Positions 10,364-20,902 are shown, numbered from the stretch's first letter. The stretch is DNA of 64,000 nt from Methanobacterium spitsbergense (GCF_019931065.1 NZ_JAIOUQ010000007.1:57523-121522), one strand, 5' to 3'. A program made the numbers and translations. The notes: generated by a model from the letters alone, not told the origin.

Positions 10364-11014
10364 TTGAAACATGAAAATAAAAATAAAAATATCATAGTAT
10401 TCACAGGCCCTTCTTTGCAACCAACAGAAGCGAAAGAATTTCTTGAAGCAGATTATAGGCCTCCCGTAGCAAGAGATGATGTAATAAAAGCTTTGAGGGA
10501 TAATCCGGATATAATTGTTATTATAGATGGTGTTTTCCATAAAGCACCAGCAGTCTCCCATAAAGAGATAATGGAAGCAATTAAAAAGGGAGTTATTGTG
10601 GTTGGAGGTGCCAGTATGGGTGCTTTAAGGGCGTCTGAGCTGGATGATTTTGGAATGGTTGGTGTAGGTATGGTTTATCGTGATTACAGGAAGGGAGTTA
10701 TCGAATCTGATGATGATGTAGCGGTGGTGATCAACCCTGAAACATTTGAACAACTCTCTGAAGCATTTATAAGTATGAATTACACATTTAAAGCAGCTAT
10801 GGCCAAAGGAATAATCAATAAATCAGATTTTGAAACTTTGATAAAAACTGCAAAATCAATTTACTATCCCAAAAGAAATTATAATAAAGTTTTAAAAGAA
10901 GTAGATATTGAAGAAAAAAGAAAAAAACTTATACAAAAATTTTTAAAGGATAATACTATAGACGTTAAGAAGGAAGATGCTATTGCTGTTCTAAAATATG
11001 TAAAAAAACTCTAA
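10364..11014 (+). CDS. tfuA: TfuA-like protein (YcaO partner)
   Basis: A 216-residue TfuA-domain protein. Recognisable segments are IIVFTGPSLQPTEAKEFL, YRPPVARDDV, IIDGVFHKAPAVSHKEI, VVGGASMGALRASEL and GMVGVGMVYRDY. In methanogens TfuA works with YcaO to convert a glycine in McrA to thioglycine; TfuA is thought to supply or activate sulfur. YcaO is not in this window. The start is TTG with TGGAG upstream; an earlier ATG (10360) hits a stop after four codons. The next gene downstream encodes a LarE-type sulfur transferase. Confidence 0.88.
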   Translation: MKHENKNKNIIVFTGPSLQPTEAKEFLEADYRPPVARDDVIKALRDNPDIIVIIDGVFHKAPAVSHKEIMEAIKKGVIVVGGASMGALRASELDDFGMVGVGMVYRDYRKGVIESDDDVAVVINPETFEQLSEAFISMNYTFKAAMAKGIINKSDFETLIKTAKSIYYPKRNYNKVLKEVDIEEKRKKLIQKFLKDNTIDVKKEDAIAVLKYVKKL

Positions 11015-11098
11015 TATCTAGATTAGATTAAATAAATCAAATATTTGTTTAAATATTAAAAACATTATTATTTTTATTATTGAAAAGGATGATATCCA

Positions 11099-12148
11099 AT
11101 GGAAGTTGAAGTGAAACTCGAAAAACTTAAGGATTATCTGAAGGACAAGAAGTTGCTTGTTGCATTTTCAGGAGGAGCAGACAGCTCCTTGATTGCATTT
11201 ATAGCCCATAAGATGTCCAAGGAATCAATAGCAGTAACTATAGATAATGGTGTAATGCCATCAGATTTTATTGGAAATGCAATGAAAATTGCAAAGGAGA
11301 TCGGTATCGAACATTCAGTTGTAAAAGAAGATTTCTTAGAAGATGAAGCATTCCGATCCAACCCTCGAAACAGATGTTATATCTGTAAAAATAAAATGTA
11401 CTCTAAATTAATGGAGATTGCTGAAGAAGATAATTTTGAAGTTGTGGATGGAACCAATATCAGCGATCTATTAGAAGATAGACCTGGAATAATGGTTAAT
11501 TACAATAAAAACATCAAAAGTCCACTTGTTATAGCAGGTTTCACTGCTGAGGATGTTAAAAACGCTCTTGAAAGCTTTAAAATAAATTACTCTAAATCAA
11601 CAACGTGCATGGCAACTAGAATATCAAAAAACAGCGAGATAACACCAAAAAAAATCAACAGAATAAAATATGCTGAATCTCTTTTGAAGGGGCTTTCCGG
11701 GTCTGAAATAGTTCGAGTAAGGGATCAAGATGGTGTTGCACTCATAGAACTAGAAAATATTGGAAAAATCCTTAAATCTGGAATTCTAAATCATATTGAT
11801 TCTGAATTAAAAGCGGTAGGATTTAAAAAAGTTACACTTAACATTGGTGAATATGGTAATTCAAAGAAGGAGCTAGTTGTTTACAAACCATGTAAAGATG
11901 AGGAACATAAGATAATGTTTGAAACAGAGCTCCCATATACTATAAATATAAAAGAAACATGTGAACAACTAAAAAAGGTTGGAAATGTGAAATGTTCAGT
12001 TGAGATGGGAATTGCAATGTTAGAAATCGAGGATAGAAATGTTACAGTATTTAAAACGGGAAAAGTAGTTGCAAGACGTGTAATAAATAAGGAAGATGCT
12101 GAAAATTTGCTTACAGAAGTGTTGCCAAGTATAAGAAGAAATATCTAA
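11099..12148 (+). CDS. larE: LarE-type ATP-dependent sulfur transferase with C-terminal extension
   Basis: A 349-residue PP-loop enzyme. The PP-loop FSGGADSS is at 23-30; cysteines C93 and C96 (RCYICKNKMY) and C170 (TTCMATRI) match the three-Cys LarE arrangement reported to hold a [4Fe-4S] cluster, unlike the single sacrificial-Cys enzyme of Lactobacillus. LarE adenylylates a substrate and transfers sulfur. About 100 extra C-terminal residues (from around 245) include C252, C276 and C287 and form an unnamed domain. Located 84 bp after tfuA, so it may supply sulfur for McrA thioamidation rather than nickel-pincer synthesis (inference). Confidence 0.8.
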   Translation: MEVEVKLEKLKDYLKDKKLLVAFSGGADSSLIAFIAHKMSKESIAVTIDNGVMPSDFIGNAMKIAKEIGIEHSVVKEDFLEDEAFRSNPRNRCYICKNKMYSKLMEIAEEDNFEVVDGTNISDLLEDRPGIMVNYNKNIKSPLVIAGFTAEDVKNALESFKINYSKSTTCMATRISKNSEITPKKINRIKYAESLLKGLSGSEIVRVRDQDGVALIELENIGKILKSGILNHIDSELKAVGFKKVTLNIGEYGNSKKELVVYKPCKDEEHKIMFETELPYTINIKETCEQLKKVGNVKCSVEMGIAMLEIEDRNVTVFKTGKVVARRVINKEDAENLLTEVLPSIRRNI

Positions 12149-12226
12149 ACTTAATTTAAGAATAAAAAGCCATTCAAATAATAAAATAAAAAAAAGATAT
12201 TTGGATTTAATTATTGAAGTTGGATC

Positions 12227-12649
12227 TTAAATTTCTTTATGTACTTCTTCAGTGAATTTCCTTCGGAAACTTGTCATTTTCTTGAAGAATCCCCTGGAAT
12301 CAGTTCCGCCAAGAGTTATAAACCTTCCCCCAATATCCACATCCACATCATCTGCTTTTATATCGGTGATTTCCACAATAATTTCTGATGCATCTTCAAG
12401 TGCATCATTTGCACAAAATTTGTAGTCTATACTCATTTTATTATGGGGATAAACCTCGTTCAAAGCTCTTTTTATGGTTAGTTCCATGACATTGAAAAAG
12501 GTTTCAAGTTCAGGAGATCCCTCCCACCAGAGATTTGCCATTATTATTCTGAGGTTGATTGTCTGTATCGAAACATCACCCTTTCTCTTGGCGACAATCC
12601 TAATGGTTTCAGGATCTGATTTTATTTTAATTATAGGCGTTTCTGACAT
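12227..12649 (-). CDS. Conserved hypothetical protein next to CBS gene
   Basis: A 140-residue soluble protein that I do not recognise. It has a mixed alpha/beta pattern, no membrane segments, a [23 protein letters not shown] segment in the middle and a basic C-terminal tail ([15 protein letters not shown]). The start codon is one nucleotide beyond the stop of the four-CBS protein, so the two are almost certainly in one transcript and may be functional partners. Composition matches its neighbours. Confidence 0.65.
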   Translation of the reverse strand: MSETPIIKIKSDPETIRIVAKRKGDVSIQTINLRIIMANLWWEGSPELETFFNVMELTIKRALNEVYPHNKMSIDYKFCANDALEDASEIIVEITDIKADDVDVDIGGRFITLGGTDSRGFFKKMTSFRRKFTEEVHKEI

Positions 12650-12650
12650 T

Positions 12651-13487
12651 TTAATCGCTTATAGCTTTAATTAAGTCAACAGCTCTCACTAGTCCAACAA
12701 GATCTCCTTCAACATCTATTACAGGGATCTGTTCTATATTCCGTTGTCTCATTTTATTTGCACATTCTTGTACAGAGGTTTTTGTGGTGACAATAACCAA
12801 CTCGGTATTGGCAACATCTTTGATTGTTTTGTCACTGAATTTAAGATGATTTTTTATAACATAAAGTACACTCTTACTGTCCCAAGACCATTTGTCCCCT
12901 TCTGTGCCTACAGAAGTGTTGTGCACTGTTCTCTCAGATACAACTTCACTTTCCTCTATAAAATCAGTTTCTGTGAGTATTCCTGAAATTTTACCATCAT
13001 TATTCAGTCCAAGAAGCACCTTAAGTTTGTAATATCTCATTATCTCAAATGCAACATTCAATGGTGTTCCTTCCCAGCTGGTTGGAATATTTTGGATCAT
13101 ATAGTTTTCAGCTGGAACCTGGATATCCATTTTCCATAATGCTTTATTTATTAAATCTGAAGCAGTTACAAGACCTACTAGTTGTCCTTCCTCTACGATT
13201 GGAACCCTTCTGATATTATTTTCTATCATCTTGGCTGCAACCTCCTTTACATCATCATCAGGAGATGCGGTTACGATATTTCTAGTCATTATAAGTGCTA
13301 TTTGTTCCTCATCCGGGTTTTCAACCAGATCTGTCCTTGTAAGAACTCCAACAAGTTCATTAGTTCCATTTTTTACTACAGGCAATCCTGATACTTTTTT
13401 TTCTCTCATAATTTCCAGGGCGTGGGTACGGTTACCTGGTACATGGACAAAATATATATCTTCGGCCATTATCTCTTTTACAAACAT
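12651..13487 (-). CDS. Protein with four CBS domains
   Basis: A 278-residue protein made of two Bateman modules: CBS units at about 5-58 ([21 protein letters not shown]), 65-118 ([18 protein letters not shown]), 131-185 ([18 protein letters not shown]) and 218-277 ([18 protein letters not shown]). Each contains a typical GLVxxxDL/GILTExDF end. CBS domains bind adenosyl ligands such as AMP, ATP or SAM and regulate partners. No catalytic domain is fused, so the effector is unknown; the protein encoded by the following gene is the obvious candidate. GGTG precedes the ATG. Confidence 0.88.
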   Translation of the reverse strand: MFVKEIMAEDIYFVHVPGNRTHALEIMREKKVSGLPVVKNGTNELVGVLTRTDLVENPDEEQIALIMTRNIVTASPDDDVKEVAAKMIENNIRRVPIVEEGQLVGLVTASDLINKALWKMDIQVPAENYMIQNIPTSWEGTPLNVAFEIMRYYKLKVLLGLNNDGKISGILTETDFIEESEVVSERTVHNTSVGTEGDKWSWDSKSVLYVIKNHLKFSDKTIKDVANTELVIVTTKTSVQECANKMRQRNIEQIPVIDVEGDLVGLVRAVDLIKAISD

Positions 13488-13556
13488 TTCTTAACACCAG
13501 CCATAAAATAAAATTAATAGGTGAAGATCAATAAAAAAATCATTTATTTACTTCAT

Positions 13557-14003
13557 TTATTCAATATGCACAGCTAAAACAGGACACTTTGCAGATCTAA
13601 CTACCTTTTCTGTTACGCTTCCAAGTAAAAATCTATCCAATCCATGCTTACCAGAAGTTCCCATAACAACTAGATCAATATCCTCTTTATCAATTGTTTT
13701 AAGTATCACATCTGCAGGAGAACCTTCTTTTGTTTTTAGGGTAACTTTTAAATCTCCTTCCTCTAAATTTTCTTTAGTGGCCATCTCAAAGATGTGTTCA
13801 AGTGCAACTCGTCCTTCTTCTTTCAGCATTTCCTTAATCCTCACAATAAGATCTTCTGCAGGTAATCCAACTAGTGAAGATGTTTCTATAACATTTAATG
13901 CAATAATTTCTGCACCACTTGCGCGAGCAATCCATATAGCATGTTCAGCTGCTTTGTTTGCGTACTCAGAACCATCTGTGGGTAGAAGTATTTTTTTGTA
14001 CAT
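13557..14003 (-). CDS. Universal stress protein (UspA family)
   Basis: A 148-residue Usp-fold protein. It starts [19 protein letters not shown] and carries the ATP-binding motif G-x2-G-x9-G-S/T ([23 protein letters not shown]) near residues 118-139, so it is predicted to be of the ATP-binding type. Such proteins respond to stress or energy state, but the specific role is unknown. The start is supported by GAGGTGA. It lies 70 bp downstream of the CBS gene on the same strand; order of transcription is usp, then CBS, then the hypothetical gene. Confidence 0.9.
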   Translation of the reverse strand: MYKKILLPTDGSEYANKAAEHAIWIARASGAEIIALNVIETSSLVGLPAEDLIVRIKEMLKEEGRVALEHIFEMATKENLEEGDLKVTLKTKEGSPADVILKTIDKEDIDLVVMGTSGKHGLDRFLLGSVTEKVVRSAKCPVLAVHIE

Positions 14004-14245
14004 TGGTTCACCTCTTATGAATTATTAATACAGTACACCTTTTGAGTACTTTATAAATCTTAATGAATTCTATGGTTATTTGGTTGTCATATCATATAAA
14101 TATTCAATTTAAAATTTTCATTCATAAAAACTTATATTATCAACCAATTAGCTTGAATATGTTTTATTCTTGCATTTAATTATTAGATTTTATATTTACA
14201 AAATAAACCAGTTCAAGATGATTATTTAAAGTAGGGTACTAATTT

Positions 14246-14695
14246 TTATTGTTCATTTATTTCATTTAACATTTCATTGGAGAATTTTAATATTTTAGCC
14301 TGTTTTTTTAATCTCTGCTCTACTTGGTGTTTATAAATTGCCATTTCTATAACGCTTTGTATTCCCATGTCTTCGAACGGTTTTAGGATATAGCCAAATG
14401 GTTCTGTTACTTTGGCACGTTCCAATGTTTCATCATCAAAATAAGCTGTTAAATACACAATGGGAATATCATATAAGTCACGTATTTGTTGTGCAGCATC
14501 AATTCCATCCATTTCACCCTTCAGCATTATGTCCATTAAAACAAGATCTGGTTTTGTTTCTCCAGCTTTTTTTACAGCATCATGTCCAGTAGTTGCTGTA
14601 CCAATTATGGTGTAACCCATTTTTTCCAGTTTATTTTTTAAATCAGCTGCCACAATGATCTCATCTTCAACAACTAAAATCTTTGAATCGGACAA
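14246..14695 (-). CDS. Response regulator, single receiver domain
   Basis: A 149-residue CheY-like receiver. Acidic pair D11/E12 region (VVEDE), phosphoacceptor D55 (LVLMDIML), the T/Y switch region (YLTAYFDD) and K105 (YILKPF) are all present. After about residue 120 there is only a short helical tail with a coiled-coil look (HQVEQRLKKQAKILKFSNEML), typical of methanobacterial receivers that pair with PAS-histidine kinases encoded elsewhere; no kinase is adjacent here. The start is TTG with GGGGTG upstream. No DNA-binding output domain. Confidence 0.9.
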   Translation of the reverse strand: MSDSKILVVEDEIIVAADLKNKLEKMGYTIIGTATTGHDAVKKAGETKPDLVLMDIMLKGEMDGIDAAQQIRDLYDIPIVYLTAYFDDETLERAKVTEPFGYILKPFEDMGIQSVIEMAIYKHQVEQRLKKQAKILKFSNEMLNEINEQ

Positions 14696-14855
14696 TTATT
14701 GCACCCCTAAATAATTTTCAGCAACAAATTAAATCATAATTTACATCAATTCACATGATCTTGATACTATATAGAGAGTGTATTATATTAAATTTTATGA
14801 TCAAAAAAAATAATATAATAATTAAAACCTCAATATTTGAATAGATTAAATACTT

Positions 14856-16136
14856 TTAAATTTCAATAACAGTTTTGCCATTCATGTATGGGATCAAAAC
14901 TTCAGGAATAAGTATAGATCCATCTTCTTGTTGATAGTTTTCTAGAATACAGCAAATAGCTCTTTCTGTTGCAATTGCGGTACTGTTTAATGTGTGGCAC
15001 ATTTTTAGAGATTCTGAATCTCCCTGAATTCCATAACGGGTGTTTAATTTACGAGCTTGATAATCTCTGCAGTTGGTGCATGAAACTAGTTCTCTGTAAG
15101 TACCTGAACCAGGAAACCAGCCCTCAAGATCATATTTTTTTGAAGCATTATCATTTAACTCTGAAGAAACAATAGAAACTATCCTGTATGGAATTCCAAG
15201 CTTTTTATAGATAATTTCAGCATTTTTCAATAATTCCTCATGGATATCCTTAGATTGTTCTTCATTGGAAAAAACGAATTGTTCAATTTTTTCGAACTGG
15301 TGGACCCTGAATATTCCTAGAGTATCCCTACCATGAGATCCAGCTTCTCTCCTAAAACAAGATGAAATACCGCAGTATTTACGAGGCAATGTTCTTTCAT
15401 CGATTATTTCCCCTCTATGAAGAGCAGCTAATGTTTGTTCTGAGGTTGCTATCATGAAAAGGTCTTCATCCTCGACCTTATAAAGGGTTTCCTCAAAATC
15501 TGCAAGTTCTGCTGTTTCTTTAATTACATCATGTTTAATAAAAAAAGGTGTTTGAAATGGAGTAAAACCCTTTTCAGACAGTATATCCATGGCAAATTTA
15601 AGTAATGCCATATTTAAGTAGACCATATCTGCCTTTAAATAATAGAAACGGGAGCCTGAAATTTCAGCTGCACGTTTAAATTCTGCCCCATCAATTCCTT
15701 CAATCAGATCGACATGGTTGGATGGTTTAAAATTAAAATTAGGAATTTTACCTTCTTCAGAAATTATTAAATTATCATCTTCAGTTTCTGATATTGGAAC
15801 ATCATCGTCAACAATATTTCCCACTTTGTAACGATATTCATCCCTTTTTGATATAAATTCAGCGATCATTGGTTCTAGTTGTGCAATTTCAGTTGAAACT
15901 TCCTTTGCCCTGATTTGAAGTTTCTTTAATTCATCTTTACCCTGTTTTCGTGCTTCATTAAACGAATGTGATAGTTTATTCCTTTCTGCACGAAGATCAT
16001 TCAATCTTTTTAGTCCATTTCTCCATTTTGAATCAAATTCAATGACTTTATCAACGTTTTCGGTTGTTCTAAAACGCTTCTTTTCTGATTCACGAATTAA
16101 ATCAGGATTTTCTCTGAAAAGTTTAATATTTAACAT
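14856..16136 (-). CDS. serS: Seryl-tRNA synthetase, canonical type
   Basis: A 426-residue class II synthetase charging tRNA-Ser. The N-terminal coiled-coil arm (about 30-105) precedes the catalytic core with TSEQTLAALH, motif 2 FRREAGSHGRDTLGIFRVHQF and motif 3 LNSTAIATERAICCILENYQ. This is the widespread bacterial/eukaryal-type enzyme, not the rare zinc-dependent methanogen type. Start chosen at MLNIKLFRENP, the conserved N terminus; the frame is open to an ATG at 16202, but those 22 extra residues look unlike SerRS and lack a Shine-Dalgarno signal. Confidence 0.95.
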   Translation of the reverse strand: MLNIKLFRENPDLIRESEKKRFRTTENVDKVIEFDSKWRNGLKRLNDLRAERNKLSHSFNEARKQGKDELKKLQIRAKEVSTEIAQLEPMIAEFISKRDEYRYKVGNIVDDDVPISETEDDNLIISEEGKIPNFNFKPSNHVDLIEGIDGAEFKRAAEISGSRFYYLKADMVYLNMALLKFAMDILSEKGFTPFQTPFFIKHDVIKETAELADFEETLYKVEDEDLFMIATSEQTLAALHRGEIIDERTLPRKYCGISSCFRREAGSHGRDTLGIFRVHQFEKIEQFVFSNEEQSKDIHEELLKNAEIIYKKLGIPYRIVSIVSSELNDNASKKYDLEGWFPGSGTYRELVSCTNCRDYQARKLNTRYGIQGDSESLKMCHTLNSTAIATERAICCILENYQQEDGSILIPEVLIPYMNGKTVIEI

Positions 16137-16255
16137 GGTATCATCAATTTTATTATTTTTTCTACTTAATTGGAATATATTTCTATGATCATATTGGTTC
16201 ATTCAATGTAAAAATTCTCTTTTTACAAAAATTTGTTATTACCGATTGTGGATAA

Positions 16256-17407
16256 TTATCTTTCAAATACAATATTACCCTCTTTAATTAAAGCATTTAT
16301 GTTTTGGGTTTCGGTTCTATTTATTAGGGAAAGGATTGGATCTCCAGACAATCCACTTACAAGCATTATATCTGCCAATTTACCCTCTTCTATTGTACCA
16401 ATATTGAGTCCTAAGGCTCTAGCAGGATTTATTGTTGCCATCTTAAATACCTCAACTGGAGGAATATATTCTCTGTAATAGGCCCTTGTTATTTTAAGTG
16501 CGAATTCCATCTCTGTAAACATATTAGGGGAGTTGAACATCAAGTTGTCGGTTCCCAGACTTACACTTATTCCTAGATCTAACATTTCTTTAAGAGGAGG
16601 AATCCCAACTCCAAGAGAACCATTGGATCTAGGGCATGAGACAATAGGGGTTCCTGTTTCACTAATAAGTTTCAAATCATCGTTTAATGGTGATGTAACA
16701 TGTACAAGTAGATCAAAACCCGCCTTCAAGGCCCTTTCAACTTCGGTTTCACCGGTTAATTCCAGTGAATTCATCTGAAGTTCCTCGTACTCAGCAACAT
16801 GTATGGAAGATAATTTGGATTCTTTCCTGCAAATTTCTGTTATAGTGGATGCAACTTCGTCGTCAATTTCACCAAATCCACTTAAACCTATTCCATCACA
16901 AGATTTAAGAATCATTTCTACTGTTCTTTCAAGTTGTGATGAATTATTGGAATTATAGAAAGATTCATGTCTTCCCAGAACTATTTTTCTTATGGGAATA
17001 CCTTCTGCAGCTTTTCTTAGCAGATCAATACCTTTAAATCCTCCTTCTCTGAAATCAACAAAAGTTGTAGTACCTGTTTGAAACATTAAATCTATTGTAC
17101 TTTGCATTGCATCGATAATATTCTGAGAAGATGTTTCAGCAAGTATACGGTGTTTTATTCCGTTTGGCGGTTTTACTATTTGGTCTATGGGATAACCATC
17201 TCCCACATCCTTTGCAACTGAGTCGCCCATATGAACATGGGAATTAATAAGGGATGGTGCTGCAACACAGCCTTTCCCATCTATTATTCTACCTTTTAAA
17301 AGTTTTTCGGACACTTCTACAATTTCATTGTCTTCAATTATTATGTTTGATTTTCGTACGTCCATGTTCTCACCGTATAGAACATGAGCATTTTTGATTG
17401 TGATCAT
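16256..17407 (-). CDS. Amidohydrolase (TrzA/AtzA-like metal-dependent deaminase family)
   Basis: A 383-residue member of the amidohydrolase superfamily. Metal-site motifs are HVHMGD (about residue 57), the histidine in [17 protein letters not shown] and the aspartate in LGTDNLMF; the C-terminal [22 protein letters not shown] is typical of cytosine deaminase/chlorohydrolase relatives. The substrate is unknown; deamination of a nucleoside or pterin-like compound is possible. No Shine-Dalgarno precedes the ATG, but a TATA-like box lies about 35 bp upstream, so the mRNA may be leaderless. Confidence 0.82.
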   Translation of the reverse strand: MITIKNAHVLYGENMDVRKSNIIIEDNEIVEVSEKLLKGRIIDGKGCVAAPSLINSHVHMGDSVAKDVGDGYPIDQIVKPPNGIKHRILAETSSQNIIDAMQSTIDLMFQTGTTTFVDFREGGFKGIDLLRKAAEGIPIRKIVLGRHESFYNSNNSSQLERTVEMILKSCDGIGLSGFGEIDDEVASTITEICRKESKLSSIHVAEYEELQMNSLELTGETEVERALKAGFDLLVHVTSPLNDDLKLISETGTPIVSCPRSNGSLGVGIPPLKEMLDLGISVSLGTDNLMFNSPNMFTEMEFALKITRAYYREYIPPVEVFKMATINPARALGLNIGTIEEGKLADIMLVSGLSGDPILSLINRTETQNINALIKEGNIVFER

Positions 17408-17580
17408 TAGATTAAAGTATTTTTATTGTAGTATTTATTAGTTTTAGTATTTTTCAGAACGTTAAAATAAGCCAGTATTTAGTTAAACAAAACAATGAAT
17501 TAAAAAAAATATTTAAATTTTTAATTGTGTGTTAATTCTAAAAAAGAATTAAATATTTTAAATTAATAGCAGAAATAAAT

Positions 17581-20500
17581 TTAGAGCTGGTCATGATATT
17601 CGTTAAGAGATTTGACTCCAATTTCTCCTTCTTTAACATGTTCAATAGCGGTTAGTACTGCACGTGCGCCTGCGAGAGTTGTTACATAAGGTATTCCCAG
17701 TTCAACGGCCATTCTTCGGATATAATAACCATCGTCAGCTGATTGCTTTCCTGAAGGTGTGTTGATTATTAGGTCTATTTCTCCATTGACTACAGCATCT
17801 CTAATATTTGGAGAACCTTCGCTCACTTTTCGAATTTTATCTATTTTAACATGGTTTTCAACAGCTTCAGCAGTTCCGCTTGTTGCAACGAGTTCAAATC
17901 CAAGAGTTTCTGCCTTTTCAACAATATCTCTTATACTATTTTTATCAGAATCCCTCACACTGATGAATAATTTTCCTTTTTTAGGTAATTCCATACCTGC
18001 TGAGAGCAAGGCTTTGTAGTAGGAAACACCGAAATTTTCATCTATTCCCATGCTTTCTCCTGTGGATTTCATTTCAGGTCCAAGCACAGAATCTGCTGCA
18101 GGTAACTTTATGAATGGGAATATTGATTCTTTGACTGCAACGTGTTTAATTTTGATATCATCAACTAAGCATAAGTCTTTGAGTTTGTATCCAACCATTA
18201 ATTTGGCAGCTATTTTTGCAAGTGGTACTCCCACTGCTTTACTTACAAATGGAACTGTTCTACTTGCTCGCGGATTGGCTTCAATTATGTACACTTTATC
18301 TGTTTTAACAGCATATTGGATATTCATGAGCCCAATAACATCAAGTTCAAGTGCCAGTCGGGTTGTGTATTCTTTAATGGTTTTAAGAATATCTTCCGAA
18401 ATACTTTGAGGAGGCATTACGCATGCAGAATCTCCAGAATGAACTCCTGCTTCTTCTATATGCTCCATTATACCTCCTATGAAGACAGTTTCTCCATCAG
18501 AAAGTGCATCAACATCGATTTCAATAGCATCTTCAAGGAATTTGTCAACAAGGATGGGATGTTCTGGAGAAATTTTCACAGCTTCTTTCATGTACTTTTT
18601 GAGTTCTGTGTCATCGTAAACAATTTCCATAGCTCTTCCACCAAGAACATAGGAAGGTCTTACAAGTACTGGAAATCCTATTCTTTCTGCTACAATGCGG
18701 GCATCTTCAAAAGAGTATGCAATACCATATTCTGCTTGAGGAATATCCAGTAAATTTAGAACTTCAGTAAAACGTTCTCGATCCTCCACACGATCAATGC
18801 TTTCATGTGCAGTTCCAAGTATATGAATACCTTCTTCAGCCAGTGGAACTGCCAAATTTATGGAAGTTTGGCCTCCAAATTGAACAACAACTCCATCTGG
18901 ATTCTCTTTGTCCATTATGTTCATTACATCTTCGAGTGTCAATGGCTCGAAGTAAAGTTTGTTGGAGATGTCGTAATCCGTACTAACTGTTTCGGGATTA
19001 TTATTTATAATAATGGTTTCTATTCCTTCATCTTTCAATGCCTTTGAAGCATGAACACAACAGTAATCAAATTCTATTCCCTGACCAATCCTTATGGGTC
19101 CTGCTCCAATAATAACAACTTTTTTATTGTCTGATACTGCCACTTCATCTTCGCCTTCGTAGGTTCCATAGTAATATGGTGTTTTAGCTTCAAACTCTGC
19201 TGCGCATGTATCAACCATTTTGTAGGTAGGAACAATTCCAGTTTTTCTTCTGTGGTCTCTTATTAATTTCTCAGGAAATCCAGTTATATCGGATAATATT
19301 ACATCAGAGAATCCCATTCTTTTAGCTTTTATAAGAATTTCTGGTTTGAGAATTTCATCTGCATCTAAATTCCTTAAATAATTTTCAAAATCAACAATAC
19401 TCTGTATTTTGTACAGGAAAAACCGATCTATCTGTGTAATGTCATGAATATCATCTATATCACGCCCTGATTTAAGAGCGGTATATAAATGAAAAATTCT
19501 TTCATCTGTTGCATTTTTTAATAGAGAATCGGTATATTCAACATCTACAAATCCATATTTACCAATATCAAGGGATCTTATTGCCTTGTGAAGAGATTCC
19601 TCTATTGTTCTACCAATGGCCATAACCTCACCAGTGGATTGCATCTGCACACCTATTTCCCTTTTTATGGCTTTGAACTTATCAAATGGCCATCTAGGAA
19701 TCTTTGCAACAACATAATCAAGTGAAGGTTCGAATGAAGCCGGTGTTTCCTTGGTGATGTCGTTTTGTATTTCGTCAAGGGTCATTCCTACAGCTATTTT
19801 GGCTGAAATCTTGGCTATGGGGTAACCTGTCGCTTTTGATGCCAATGCACTGCTTCTACTGACCCGGGGATTGACTTCAATAACTTTGTATTCTCCAGTT
19901 TCAGAATTAAATGCAAATTGGATGTTACAGCCACCTTGGATATGTAACGCTCTTATAATTTTAATAGATGCATTTCTTAATCTTTGATTATCAACGTCTG
20001 AAAGTGTTTGTGAAGGTGCAACAACTACACTCTCTCCTGTATGTATACCCATGGGATCCAAGTTTTCCATGTTACAAACAATTATACAAGTATCGTTTTT
20101 ATCTCTCATTACCTCATATTCAAATTCTTTCCACCCAATCACAGATTCATCAATGAGAACTTGATTGATAAAACTCATATCAAGACCTCTTGTAGCGACC
20201 TCGATGAGTTCTTCTTCGTTGTGTGCAACACCCCCACCTGTTCCACCTAATGTGAAAGCTGGACGAACAATAACTGGATAACCTATTTTACCAACGGCTT
20301 CAACGGCTTCGTCAATTGTTGTAACTGCCCTACAATGGGGTATTGGTTCATCAAGTTCCATCATGAAATTTCCAAATAGGTCACGATCTTCAACATTTCT
20401 TATGGTTTGAACTGTTGATCCTATGACTTTGATCCCTTCTAACGCACCTATCTTTTCAAGGCCTGTTGCAACGTTCAAACCAGTTTGTCCGCCCATGGTG

Positions 20501-20763
20501 GGTAGTATAGCATCTGGTTTTTCTTTTTTAATGATCTTTGCAACTATTTCCGGTGTCAGTGGCTCCACATATACTGTATCTGCCATATCTATATCTGTTT
20601 GTATGGTTGCTGGATTGCTGTTCACAAGTATTGTTTCAATTCCCTCATCCATGAGAGATTTACAAGCTTGAGATCCAGAATAATCAAATTCAGCAGCTTG
20701 ACCAATTTGTATGGGTCCTGAACCTATGATAAGAACTTTTTTTATGTCTTTGTCCCTTGGCAT
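17581..20763 (-). CDS. carB: Carbamoyl-phosphate synthase large subunit
   Basis: A full-length 1060-residue CarB with two homologous ATP-grasp halves (about 1-400 and 545-930), an oligomerisation domain between them and a C-terminal MGS-like allosteric domain from about 930 (KLFISVRDSDKN). Diagnostic starts of each half are KKVLIIGSGPIQIGQAAEFDYSG and KKVVIIGAGPIRIGQGIEFDYC. It makes carbamoyl phosphate from glutamine, bicarbonate and ATP for arginine and pyrimidines. It follows carA by 139 bp on the same strand. It is encoded by one intact gene here, whereas some archaea split it. GGTAGGATC precedes the ATG. Confidence 0.98.
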   Translation of the reverse strand: MPRDKDIKKVLIIGSGPIQIGQAAEFDYSGSQACKSLMDEGIETILVNSNPATIQTDIDMADTVYVEPLTPEIVAKIIKKEKPDAILPTMGGQTGLNVATGLEKIGALEGIKVIGSTVQTIRNVEDRDLFGNFMMELDEPIPHCRAVTTIDEAVEAVGKIGYPVIVRPAFTLGGTGGGVAHNEEELIEVATRGLDMSFINQVLIDESVIGWKEFEYEVMRDKNDTCIIVCNMENLDPMGIHTGESVVVAPSQTLSDVDNQRLRNASIKIIRALHIQGGCNIQFAFNSETGEYKVIEVNPRVSRSSALASKATGYPIAKISAKIAVGMTLDEIQNDITKETPASFEPSLDYVVAKIPRWPFDKFKAIKREIGVQMQSTGEVMAIGRTIEESLHKAIRSLDIGKYGFVDVEYTDSLLKNATDERIFHLYTALKSGRDIDDIHDITQIDRFFLYKIQSIVDFENYLRNLDADEILKPEILIKAKRMGFSDVILSDITGFPEKLIRDHRRKTGIVPTYKMVDTCAAEFEAKTPYYYGTYEGEDEVAVSDNKKVVIIGAGPIRIGQGIEFDYCCVHASKALKDEGIETIIINNNPETVSTDYDISNKLYFEPLTLEDVMNIMDKENPDGVVVQFGGQTSINLAVPLAEEGIHILGTAHESIDRVEDRERFTEVLNLLDIPQAEYGIAYSFEDARIVAERIGFPVLVRPSYVLGGRAMEIVYDDTELKKYMKEAVKISPEHPILVDKFLEDAIEIDVDALSDGETVFIGGIMEHIEEAGVHSGDSACVMPPQSISEDILKTIKEYTTRLALELDVIGLMNIQYAVKTDKVYIIEANPRASRTVPFVSKAVGVPLAKIAAKLMVGYKLKDLCLVDDIKIKHVAVKESIFPFIKLPAADSVLGPEMKSTGESMGIDENFGVSYYKALLSAGMELPKKGKLFISVRDSDKNSIRDIVEKAETLGFELVATSGTAEAVENHVKIDKIRKVSEGSPNIRDAVVNGEIDLIINTPSGKQSADDGYYIRRMAVELGIPYVTTLAGARAVLTAIEHVKEGEIGVKSLNEYHDQL

Positions 20764-20902
20764 TTACGATCCTACCTTTATAAATCCTATAATTCAAATC
20801 ATTAATTTTTATGACTTTATTTTATGATTATACAGTTCAACCTAAATTGTTAATTTGCCTATTATTTATCATCAAAAATTGTACTTTTAACATATTCTAA
20901 GT

